From Paractinoplanes durhamensis (GTDB lineage Bacteria > Actinomycetota > Actinomycetes > Mycobacteriales > Micromonosporaceae), in NCBI RefSeq assembly GCF_016862175.1, contig NZ_BOML01000019.1:409862-473861 (forward strand): a DNA stretch of 64,000 bases, given 5' to 3'. How positions within the stretch are numbered: position 1 is the stretch's first letter; every line of letters begins with the position of its first letter. Below the pieces are notes generated by a model that saw only the letters and a program-made list of their open reading frames with translations, was not told where the DNA came from and searched no databases. Position numbers and translations under genes: made by a program. Shown here in pieces: positions 30,670 to 38,172 of this stretch.

Positions 30670-32019
30670 TCAGGCGGGCAGGGTCTGGTCTTCGGAGCTG
30701 GTGCCGAGGGCGGCGGCCGCGTCCTCCCGATACGTGCGCTGGCCCCGGAAGACGATCAGGCTGCCGATCACCAACGGGAGCAGGACCACCGTATAGGCCC
30801 AGCGCAGGGAACCCGTTGCGTCCGAAGCCAGGCCGATCAACCACGGGCCCAGGGCGCCGCCCAGCGTTACCAGCAGCTGCAGCACCGCGAAGCCCAAGCC
30901 TCGCCGATGCGCCGCGACCACGTCGGCGTTCGCGGCCGTCAGGTTGGCGATCGCGGCGGCGAAACCGACGTTGGCCAAGGTGAAGCAGACCGCCTGCGGG
31001 GCCAGGATCGGGACGCTCACCGCGCCGGCCAGGAAGACCGTGCCGAACAGCAGGGACCAACCGCCGATTGCCACCCGCTGCTGGTGGCGGCGGTCGCCCA
31101 GCCAGCTGCCGGCCAGGATGCCGGTGATGATGCCGACCAGGCCCGCGCCGCCGCCGACCGCGGCCGCGGAAGCCTCGGGGAGGCCGAACTCGCGGGCGTA
31201 GAACGACGGCATCCAGAAGAACAGGCCGCCGAGGCCGAAGAACAGGATGCTCAGGCCGGTGATCACCGAGCGCAGCGTGCGGATGCGCAGCAGGGTGGCC
31301 AACTGCTCGCGCATGGGAGCGGCCGGCGCGGGTGCCGACCGCGGCGCGGCATCGCTGTCCTTGTACCACCTGGCCAGCTCGTCGCCGATGCCGCGGACCG
31401 GCTCGCGGACGGTCAGCACCAGCACGGCGATGATCAGGCCGGGGACGGCGACCAGGAAGAAGCCGGTGCGCCAGCCGACGGTCTGGGCCAGTGCGCCGCC
31501 GGCGATGACCCCGATCGGCAGGCCGGCGAAGTAGGCCATCCGCTCGTAGCCGTACGCCCTGGCCCGGCCGGGGCCGGGATAGAGGTCGCCGAGCAGGCTG
31601 GATGACGGCGGGTTGTAGAGCTGGCCGGCCGCGCCGAGCAGCACCCGCACCGTGAACAGCGTCGCGTAGGTGCCGGCCAGGCCGGTGCCGACGGTGAGCA
31701 GCGCCCAGACCGCGACGACCGCCGAGACGGTCCAGGTGCGCTTGCCGGTGTCGGCGAGCCTGCCGGCCGGCAGCAGCAGCACGATCGCGGCGATCGCACC
31801 GGCGGTGGCGATCGCGCCGCCCGCGCTGTCGCTGAAGCCGAACTCCTCCTGGATCGTCGGCAGCGCGCCGGCCAGCAGGTTGTATTCCACCCGGTCGATG
31901 GCGGCGACCAGCGCCACGCAGATCGCCGGCCACCAGCCGAAGGGCGCCCCGGCCCCGCGCCGGACGGCGACCGGTGGGCGGCCGGGATAGGCGGTCACCT
32001 GCCGGGTCTGCGTGGTCAT
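30670..32019 (-). CDS. MFS transporter
   Basis: A 449-residue major facilitator with 12 predicted helices. The helix 2-3 loop carries LPAGRLADTGKRT, and a long central loop (about 205-250, with Ala/Pro-rich APRSAPAPAAP) separates the two halves. DRVEYNLLAGALPTIQEEFG in helix 1 is like the anion:cation symporter and sugar-phosphate groups. The substrate is unknown. ATG 32019 is preferred because AAGG lies eight bases upstream; GTG 32064 and ATG 32046 are in frame further out. Divergent from the lipoprotein gene. Confidence 0.85.
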   Translation of the reverse strand: MTTQTRQVTAYPGRPPVAVRRGAGAPFGWWPAICVALVAAIDRVEYNLLAGALPTIQEEFGFSDSAGGAIATAGAIAAIVLLLPAGRLADTGKRTWTVSAVVAVWALLTVGTGLAGTYATLFTVRVLLGAAGQLYNPPSSSLLGDLYPGPGRARAYGYERMAYFAGLPIGVIAGGALAQTVGWRTGFFLVAVPGLIIAVLVLTVREPVRGIGDELARWYKDSDAAPRSAPAPAAPMREQLATLLRIRTLRSVITGLSILFFGLGGLFFWMPSFYAREFGLPEASAAAVGGGAGLVGIITGILAGSWLGDRRHQQRVAIGGWSLLFGTVFLAGAVSVPILAPQAVCFTLANVGFAAAIANLTAANADVVAAHRRGLGFAVLQLLVTLGGALGPWLIGLASDATGSLRWAYTVVLLPLVIGSLIVFRGQRTYREDAAAALGTSSEDQTLPA

Positions 32020-32075
32020 GGCGGAGACCTTAGCGAAGGGAAACATCGTTTCGCTAGAGGACACGGGGCGGCAGG

Positions 32076-33356
32076 ATGAGATCGATCATGGTTGGATTCG
32101 CGATCGTGAAACTCCGCATCCTCACCGCGCTTCTCCTCGCCGGCTCGATCGCCGCCTGCACGGCAAACGCCCCGGCTCCCCAAGCGACGGAGTCGGAGTC
32201 GGCACCGGTCGTCGAGGACATCCCGGTCAGCCCGGTCGAGGCCGCGTTCAACCTGCTCCGCAAACAGGCCGCCGCGATGCTGGCCGATGACGAGGCGGGC
32301 TGGCTGGCCGCCGTCGACCCGGGCCAGCCGGCGCTGCAGGCCCGCTACCGCACCATGTTCGCGACGCTGCACGCGCTCGACGTCAGCCAGTTCGTCTACA
32401 CGCCGCACCTGCTGAACGACCCGACCGAACCGGTCCTGAAGATCGACGCCCAGGTCTCGTACTGCTTCAGCATGGGTCTTTGCCCCTTGTACGGCAGCCT
32501 CAACACCGACGCGCCGAGCGTGCGCCAGACGCTGACGCTGAAGTCCGTCGGCGGCAAGCTCGCCATCACCGCCCTCGCCGACTCGAAGGAGACCAGCAGC
32601 CTGGAGCCGACCCCGTGGGAGAACACCGCGCTGACCTTCCGGCAGGGCGACCGGGTGACCGTGGCCGCCACCGCGAGCGAGGCCACGCACCTGGACGACG
32701 TGCTCGCCGTCGCCGAGTCGGCCGCGAAGCTCAACGACCGGATCGCCGGCTACATGCAGAACCCGCAGAAGCGTTACCGCATCTACCTGGCCGACGCCAA
32801 GGCCTGGCGCACCTGGTACGCGGGCGAGACCGACAAGTGGGTGGTCGGCTACTCGATCAACCTGAACGCCGACGGCGCCGACGTGGTGCTCAACATGCCG
32901 GCCCTGCTCGGCGACCGGAAGTTGCTGGTCACCACGGTCAAGCACGAGATGGGCCACGTGGTCACGCACAGCGGCGTCAACGGCCGCGGCCGCGGCGACA
33001 TGTGGCTGACCGAGGGGATCGCCGAGTACATCGGGTGGTCGCCGGTCACGGCTACCGGAAGCTGGCGGCGCCCCTCGGTGCACGCGACCGTGCACAGCAG
33101 CCGCCGGCCGACCTCGATCGCGCTGCCGCCGCCGGCGAAGGACGCCTCGGATCAGAAGATGGACGCCTTCTACGGCCTGTCCCACTTCGCGATGAGCTGC
33201 CTGGCCGGTAAGTACGGCGAGCGTGCGCTGTTCGACTTCGTCCGCTACCGCATGCAGAACGGCTTCGAGTACGACGACGCCGCCCGCCGCGCCTTCCACC
33301 AGCCGTTCGCCACGGTCGACAAGGCCTGCGTCGCCTGGATCCGCGCCAAGGCCTGA
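32076..33356 (+). CDS. secreted lipoprotein, putative zinc metallopeptidase
   Basis: A 426-residue protein with a lipoprotein signal (LLLAGSIAAC). The C-terminal half has VKHEMGHVVTHSG, a HExxH zinc site, followed by WLTEGIAEYIGW, a plausible third ligand Glu as in gluzincins. The N-terminal half (about 45-230) resembles a cystatin/NTF2-like or prodomain region. It would be anchored to the outer face of the membrane. ATG 32076 is given; GTG 32106 gives a more typical lipoprotein signal length and may be the true start. Confidence 0.75.
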   Translation: MRSIMVGFAIVKLRILTALLLAGSIAACTANAPAPQATESESAPVVEDIPVSPVEAAFNLLRKQAAAMLADDEAGWLAAVDPGQPALQARYRTMFATLHALDVSQFVYTPHLLNDPTEPVLKIDAQVSYCFSMGLCPLYGSLNTDAPSVRQTLTLKSVGGKLAITALADSKETSSLEPTPWENTALTFRQGDRVTVAATASEATHLDDVLAVAESAAKLNDRIAGYMQNPQKRYRIYLADAKAWRTWYAGETDKWVVGYSINLNADGADVVLNMPALLGDRKLLVTTVKHEMGHVVTHSGVNGRGRGDMWLTEGIAEYIGWSPVTATGSWRRPSVHATVHSSRRPTSIALPPPAKDASDQKMDAFYGLSHFAMSCLAGKYGERALFDFVRYRMQNGFEYDDAARRAFHQPFATVDKACVAWIRAKA

Positions 33357-33418
33357 CGTTTCAGCCGTCGTGGCCAGGGAATTTCCTGCTCGTAGGCGTT
33401 CGGCGAGAGGAGACGACC

Positions 33419-33742
33419 ATGCCCGCGGGTTCCAGCCCGAAGAGGGAACGGCAGTACGAGCACATCAAGGACAGCGTCAAGGACCGCGGCGGCTCCGACA
33501 AGCTGGCCACCGAGATCGCCGCCCGCACGGTCAACAAGGAGCGGGCCCGGGCCGGCGAGTCGAGGACGGCCAGCCGTTCGTCGCTCAAGGACGTCTCGTC
33601 CGGGCACCGCGGCGGCAAACGGTCGCACACCGGCGCGCAGGGCCGCACCAAGGAGCAGCTCTACAACGAGGCGAGGAAGCGCAACATCGCCGGCCGCTCG
33701 TCGATGTCGAAGGCCGAGCTCGAGCGAGCTCTCGCCGGTTAA
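33419..33742 (+). CDS. small basic conserved protein (annotated elsewhere as plasmid stabilisation-like)
   Basis: A 107-residue, very basic, Lys/Arg/Ser-rich protein. The N-terminal half (RQYEHIKDSVKDRGGSDKLA) resembles Ku/DNA-associated small actinobacterial proteins, and the C-terminus (TKEQLYNEARKRNIAGRSSM, then SKAELERALAG) resembles a SAP/Rho-N-type helix-extension-helix for nucleic acid binding. GAGAGGAG stands six to seven bases before the ATG. Its stop overlaps the convergent kinase gene by four bases. A DNA-binding role is inferred. Confidence 0.75.
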   Translation: MPAGSSPKRERQYEHIKDSVKDRGGSDKLATEIAARTVNKERARAGESRTASRSSLKDVSSGHRGGKRSHTGAQGRTKEQLYNEARKRNIAGRSSMSKAELERALAG

Positions 33743-34590
33743 AGAACGGCCTGCGTGATCTGGCGCGAGGTCTGAGCGGCGACGCGATCATCAATTGCTG
33801 CGTACGAGGTGTACGCGTTGAGCCCGGTGGCCAAAGCCCATCCGCGCCCGCGCGCCCAGGTGGCGTCGTCCACTCCGAGGGCCGCCCGGAACACCCGCCG
33901 CGGCCCGGCTCCCAGCAGGGTGAACGCCATCGTCATGTCCCGGGCCGGGTCACCGGCCCCGAGCCCGCCGAAGTCGATGACCGCGCTGATCCGGCCGCCC
34001 GCCGACAGCAGGTTGCCGGTGTGGAAGTCCCCGTGGAACCACACCGGTGGCCGGTCCCAGCCCGGCGCGGAGAGGGCTTCGTCCCACACCCGGGTGAGCG
34101 CGGCCGCGTCGAACACCCCGGCCACCTCGGCGATCCGGGCCCGGGTGACGTCGTTCCGTGCTTCCAGGGGCGCTCTCCCCGCCGGCGCGCCGTCGACCGG
34201 CAGCGCCTGCAACGCGCGCAGGAAACCGGCCAGGGCGGCCGCGGCCGCGGCGGACTCGCCGAAGGCCGCGACGGTCGCCACCTCGCCGGGCAGCCACCGG
34301 GCGACCGCCCACGGCCACGGGTAACCCTCGCCCGGCCGCCCGACCGCGACCGGCACCGGAACGGCGAGCGGTAGCCCGGGTGCGAGCCGGGGCAGCCACT
34401 CGTACTCCTTCTCGGACTGCCCGATCGCCCCGTCGTGGCGGGGGAGCCGGACCGCCAGGTCGTCGCCGAGCCGGTGGATCACGTGGTCGGAGCCGCTCCG
34501 CTCGACCGGCCGCAGCCGAAGATCGGCCCAGTGCGGGAACTGCCCGTCGACCAGCCGGCGGACGAGACGGGTGTCGATCGCCGGGTTCAC
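33739..34590 (-). CDS. aminoglycoside phosphotransferase-fold kinase
   Basis: A 283-residue kinase of the APH family. The ATP-binding lobe starts DHVIHRLGDDLAVRLPRHDG, the catalytic loop is VWFHGDFHTGNLL (HGDxxxxN), and the metal-binding motif is VIDFGGLGAGDP. All key residues are intact. GTG 34590 overlaps the stop of the TIR-SLOG gene (GTGA), so the two are translated together. The family includes antibiotic kinases and many small-molecule kinases. Its coupling to a TIR-SLOG gene suggests a role in making or controlling a signal in that system rather than drug resistance, which is inference. Confidence 0.85.
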   Translation of the reverse strand: MNPAIDTRLVRRLVDGQFPHWADLRLRPVERSGSDHVIHRLGDDLAVRLPRHDGAIGQSEKEYEWLPRLAPGLPLAVPVPVAVGRPGEGYPWPWAVARWLPGEVATVAAFGESAAAAAALAGFLRALQALPVDGAPAGRAPLEARNDVTRARIAEVAGVFDAAALTRVWDEALSAPGWDRPPVWFHGDFHTGNLLSAGGRISAVIDFGGLGAGDPARDMTMAFTLLGAGPRRVFRAALGVDDATWARGRGWALATGLNAYTSYAAIDDRVAAQTSRQITQAVL

Positions 34591-36683
34591 TCGACGGCGC
34601 TCAGACCGCGAAGGATCAGTTCGACCGCCCGCCACGGGTCGGTGGTGGTGACGAGCTCGCGGTTCTCGTCCTCGGTCAGGCCGTTGTGGAACGCCCCGGC
34701 CAGCCCGCTGGTGCCGAACGCCGCGAGTTCCGCGGCCATCGCCTCCGGGCTCGGGGCCGACGGGTCGCGCCGGTCGAACTCGGCCCGCAGATCCTGCCAG
34801 CCGGCCACGTTCGCCGCGCACCAGGCCGTGGTGAACTCCTCCCGCGCCGCGCCGTCGAGGACGTCGACGACCGCCCGGGTGGCGCCCCCGAACGCGCCGA
34901 GCAGGAAGACCGGCTTGCCGGCCCGCACCGTCAGCAGGATCTCCTCGACCACGCCCGGCATCAGCCCGTAGTAGCCGAGCAGCTTGCCGCCCAGCGCCAC
35001 CCGCGCGGCCGCCTCGGCCGTCGACCTCGTCCGCATCCGGGTCAGACCCCGGGCGTGCAGGTAACGGTCGAGGGCGGTGACCCGGGCGAACTTGCCCGCC
35101 GCCGCCCGCTCGTACTCCGCGGGGCTGACGTTCAGGTCCGCCGGTTCCATGCTTTCGTCGTCCACGACGAGCCTGGTGAAGCCCGCGGACTGGTCCCGCT
35201 CGTCGTCGGTCAGCTGGGTGGCGACCGGCCAGGCGATCCAGTTGCGGATCGGGCTCATCGGCAGGCCGAGCTCCCGGGCCAGCGGTGAGTAGCTCAACAC
35301 CAGCTCCCGCAGGCTCTTGGTGTAGTTCACGGTGTCGCCCGGTGCGGTGCCGTCGCCCGGCGCGCCGTGCTCGAGGCTTCCGCCGTAGACCAGCTTGTGG
35401 CCGCGGAACAGCAGGTAGAGCGCGAGGTCGTGGGCGACCGCGGCCAGATGGAGGTCGCTGCCGCCGTACCGGCCGATGTCATGCGCGCCGGAGATGGACA
35501 GGGCGATCGAGGAGGGTTCGGCCGGGGCCTTGATCAGCGCCAGCCGCTGCAGCCGGGTGGTCAGCTCGACGCTCGGCCGGGCCTGCTGCACGTACTCCAG
35601 CTCGTCGCGGCCGAGCGGCGGATCCGGATAGAGCACCCGCACCGCGTCCGCGGGCAGCGCGGCCACGGTCACCGACTCCGGGTGCGTGCCCAGCACGACG
35701 GCGTCACCGCCGGAGTCGACGGCGGTCAACCGGGCCACCTCGTGCCGGTAGCGCAGCGCCTCGAACAGCGCCTCGACCACCACCTCCCGGGCGTCCTCGT
35801 CCTCCCACTCCGCCCGGACGGCGGCCGACGGCTCGGTCGTCGCGAGCGCCGCCCGCCATCGCACGGTCGGAGCGTTTCCGACGTACGGGAACATGCGCAC
35901 GACCCGGGTGGTGATCGCGTCGACCACGACTATCGGCCGGCCCCTCGCCTTGGCGGCCAGGAGTTCCCGCCGGCACCATTCCCGGCTGGAGTAGGCGTCG
36001 GTGAGGACCACGATGACCACCTTGCACCGCCGGATCGCCGCGTCGATCTCCGCGGCGAACCGGGCCCCGGGCGGGATGTCGCTGGAGTCGTACCACGCCT
36101 TGAGCGGAAGTTCCCGGCCGGCGATGAGCAGCCCGTTGACCGGCCCGGACCGGCTGCCGACCTTGTCGAGCTTGGCGTGGCTGATGAACACCTCGACGTC
36201 GGTGGGCGGCAACCGGTCGACGTCGTGCGCGTCCGCCGACGCCGGTTGGTCGGCCAACAGCCGGAGGCAGCCGAGCGCCACGTGCTGCTCGAGGTGCTGC
36301 GGTTTGCTGTCGTCGAGCAGCACGAAACTGACCCCGTCGAGACGACCGGAGAGCTGGAAGGCGCCGGCGTCGACGGCCACCGGCAGCACCGAGCACTCGG
36401 CCGAGGTGCCGGACGGATACTGCTCCAGCAGCTCGACCACCAGGTCGGCCCACGCCCCGGCGCCCCGGCCGCCGTCGTCGTCGCGGGCCATCCGGCCGTC
36501 GATCAGCACCACGATGAGCGATCGGGCGCTGTCGAGCCGCGGCGCCTCGGGCAACTCGTCCGCGGTGAACGATCCGAACCGGACCGGGATCCGGGGCGCC
36601 AGGTCCGTGCTCGGCCCGTAGAGACGCTCGAACAGCGACCGGGCCAGGCCGGCCGCTTTCCCCGAGCCGGGGTGAAAGAGCAC
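34587..36683 (-). CDS. TIR-SLOG protein, candidate immune effector/sensor
   Basis: About 698 residues. An N-terminal region (1-145) looks like a degenerate TIR/flavodoxin fold (SLIVVLIDGRMARDD). A TIR domain follows (about 162-308): DVEVFISHAKLD, LKAWYDSSDIPPGARFAAEI, VVIVVLTDAYSSREWCRREL, with Glu 240 of WCRRE as the likely NAD-cleaving residue. The C-terminal part (about 392-615) is a SLOG-type Rossmann domain: ALSISGAHDIGRYGGSD, GHKLVYGGSLEHG, ARVALGGKLLGYYGLMPGVV, PVFLLGAFGGATR. TIR domains cleave NAD or make cyclic ADP-ribose signals, and SLOG domains bind such nucleotides. GTG 36683 is used; the only upstream alternative is TTG 36794. Confidence 0.83.
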   Translation of the reverse strand: MLFHPGSGKAAGLARSLFERLYGPSTDLAPRIPVRFGSFTADELPEAPRLDSARSLIVVLIDGRMARDDDGGRGAGAWADLVVELLEQYPSGTSAECSVLPVAVDAGAFQLSGRLDGVSFVLLDDSKPQHLEQHVALGCLRLLADQPASADAHDVDRLPPTDVEVFISHAKLDKVGSRSGPVNGLLIAGRELPLKAWYDSSDIPPGARFAAEIDAAIRRCKVVIVVLTDAYSSREWCRRELLAAKARGRPIVVVDAITTRVVRMFPYVGNAPTVRWRAALATTEPSAAVRAEWEDEDAREVVVEALFEALRYRHEVARLTAVDSGGDAVVLGTHPESVTVAALPADAVRVLYPDPPLGRDELEYVQQARPSVELTTRLQRLALIKAPAEPSSIALSISGAHDIGRYGGSDLHLAAVAHDLALYLLFRGHKLVYGGSLEHGAPGDGTAPGDTVNYTKSLRELVLSYSPLARELGLPMSPIRNWIAWPVATQLTDDERDQSAGFTRLVVDDESMEPADLNVSPAEYERAAAGKFARVTALDRYLHARGLTRMRTRSTAEAAARVALGGKLLGYYGLMPGVVEEILLTVRAGKPVFLLGAFGGATRAVVDVLDGAAREEFTTAWCAANVAGWQDLRAEFDRRDPSAPSPEAMAAELAAFGTSGLAGAFHNGLTEDENRELVTTTDPWRAVELILRGLSAVE

Positions 36684-36782
36684 GTGGACGGTGAGCGGGC
36701 TGGTGATCGCGAAACCTCGATCCGGTCGGCTGTACGGCGACGATACCCACCGGCCGCACCGGCGCCACCACCCTCCGTGTCC

Positions 36783-36796
36783 GATTGTGGACAATC
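36783..36796. promoter_or_regulatory. GATTGT/ACAATC inverted repeat between divergent genes
   Basis: GATTGTGGACAATC has perfect 6-bp inverted half-sites around GG. It lies 35 bp before the 155-aa protein gene and about 100 bp before the chosen TIR-SLOG start, so it could be an operator for either or both. Confidence 0.35.
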
Positions 36797-36830
36797 AGGG
36801 GAGGCCGCCCCGGCCCCTTAAGCTGACCCC

Positions 36831-37298
36831 ATGGCGCTGCGGCTGCGTACCGTTTCGATCAATCTTCCTTTCGGGCTCGGCGGTGTTCAGGTCGACGTGT
36901 CGGAGGCCGAGGCCCGCGCGGCGTGGAACCTCTACGTCGAGCTGGCGACCAGGGTCGCGGTGCGCCCTCTCGAGGAGGGCCAGGGTTTCGCCCGCGAGGC
37001 GCTGAATTCGCTGTACACCCTGTTCGGCACGACCCGGCAGGTGCTGCGCCAGGCCGGCCCGGAGATCGCCGACGGCCCGGAGGCGCTCGGCCCGCTGGCC
37101 ATCCGCATCCTCAACGAGGGCCTGCGCCCGTTCATGGTCCGCTGGCACACCGAGCTGACCGCCTTCGAGGCCTCGGTGCCGTCCGGCGAGTCCGGCTGGC
37201 CGAGGCGGGCCGAGTTCGACAAGGACCTGCAGCGGGTCCAGGCCGAGCTGGGCATCTACGTCGAGATGCTGGCCAAACTGGCCGGCGTGACACCCTGA
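36831..37298 (+). CDS. hypothetical protein divergent from TIR-SLOG gene
   Basis: A 155-residue, mainly helical soluble protein. The N-terminus (MALRLRTVSINLPFGLGGVQ) is followed by long helices (EARAAWNLYVELATRVAVRP, EALNSLYTLFGTTRQVLRQ, FDKDLQRVQAELGIYVEMLA). LGPLAIRILNEGLRPFMVRWH is the best-conserved-looking core. I do not recognise a named family. It may be part of the TIR-SLOG locus by position. Little space precedes the ATG and no ribosome binding site is visible, so the mRNA may be leaderless. Confidence 0.75.
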   Translation: MALRLRTVSINLPFGLGGVQVDVSEAEARAAWNLYVELATRVAVRPLEEGQGFAREALNSLYTLFGTTRQVLRQAGPEIADGPEALGPLAIRILNEGLRPFMVRWHTELTAFEASVPSGESGWPRRAEFDKDLQRVQAELGIYVEMLAKLAGVTP

Positions 37299-37299
37299 C

Positions 37300-38049
37300 C
37301 TACTGCGACTCGCGGTGGACGGTGATCCGTCCGAAGTAGCGGGTGCCGGCCGGCGCGAACATGTCATCCCGGTAGCCACCGATCGTGTCGGCCGCGCCGG
37401 CTTCGATCAGCGCTGCCTGGATCACGTAGTCGTCGGTCGCCCCCGACCCGCCGGTGGCCGGCCCGATCCCGACCGTCAGCGTCCCGGTCTCGGCCCGCAT
37501 CCGGTAGAGGTAGTCGGAGGTGGTGTGGTGGGCCGGCTTGACCACGACGTACCAGACCCAGCCGGCAACGCTGACCGGCGCGGCCGAGATCGACAGCCGC
37601 ACCGAGGTGTCCGTCGTGGTGAGACCGTCGGCCGGCGCGGTGATCGTCGCGCGCGCGGCCACCGCCGTCGACTTCTTGCTGACCGTAACCGTAACCGTGA
37701 CCGTCGGGCCGGCGTCCGTGACCGGCGTCGTCGTCGTGGTGTGCGAGGGGCCGCCGCTGCCCGGCGGAGGGGAGGTCGCCGGTGACGTCGGCGCCGAGGT
37801 CGGCGTAACCGAGGGAGGGGCCGCCGACGGCGACGACCCGGCCGACGGCGCCGGTGTGGCGGAGGCCGGGCCGGACCCGTGCAGGTGCTGCCAGGCGTCC
37901 TTCAGGTTGAAGCCGGAGACCTGGGAGACGTCCGCGACGACCCCGATCGCGGTGGCCACCCCGGCCGCGGTCAGCACCTTGAGGAGGCGCGACCACTTCC
38001 GGCCCGGGCTGCCCGTGTCCACCGGATTCGGTTGCTCGTCGGTCGTCAT
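37300..38049 (-). CDS. single-pass membrane protein with Pro/Thr-rich linker
   Basis: A 249-residue protein with a cytoplasmic N-terminus (about 22 residues), one membrane helix (about 24-40, LLKVLTAAGVATAIGVVA), a Ser/Thr/Pro-rich linker (about 60-125, including TVTVTVTV) and an extracellular beta domain (about 130-249; DGLTTTDTSVRLSISA, VAGWVWYVVVKP, DDYVIQAALIE) resembling stand-alone immunoglobulin-like modules. Its stop is one base from the end of the convergent 155-aa gene. Function unknown; possibly an accessory of the TIR-SLOG locus, or unrelated. Confidence 0.72.
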   Translation of the reverse strand: MTTDEQPNPVDTGSPGRKWSRLLKVLTAAGVATAIGVVADVSQVSGFNLKDAWQHLHGSGPASATPAPSAGSSPSAAPPSVTPTSAPTSPATSPPPGSGGPSHTTTTTPVTDAGPTVTVTVTVSKKSTAVAARATITAPADGLTTTDTSVRLSISAAPVSVAGWVWYVVVKPAHHTTSDYLYRMRAETGTLTVGIGPATGGSGATDDYVIQAALIEAGAADTIGGYRDDMFAPAGTRYFGRITVHRESQ

Positions 38050-38121
38050 CCCGCTCCTCCCAGGGCGGCCACGGCGGCCGACCGGGCATGAGTACGGCCG
38101 TCACCCTCCGTACAGACGTAG

Positions 38122-38151
38122 ATGATCGTCCATATCGGAATGGCCGATCAT
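38122..38151. terminator. stem-loop after the NHL/WxL-like operon
   Basis: ATGATCGTCCAT (38122-38133) and ATGGCCGATCAT (38140-38151) pair over 12 bp with one mismatch and a 6-base loop. It lies 21 bases beyond the stop of the NHL protein gene in its direction of transcription. No U-tract. Confidence 0.5.
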
Positions 38152-38172
38152 GCGAGGGTGAGCAGCCAGGAC

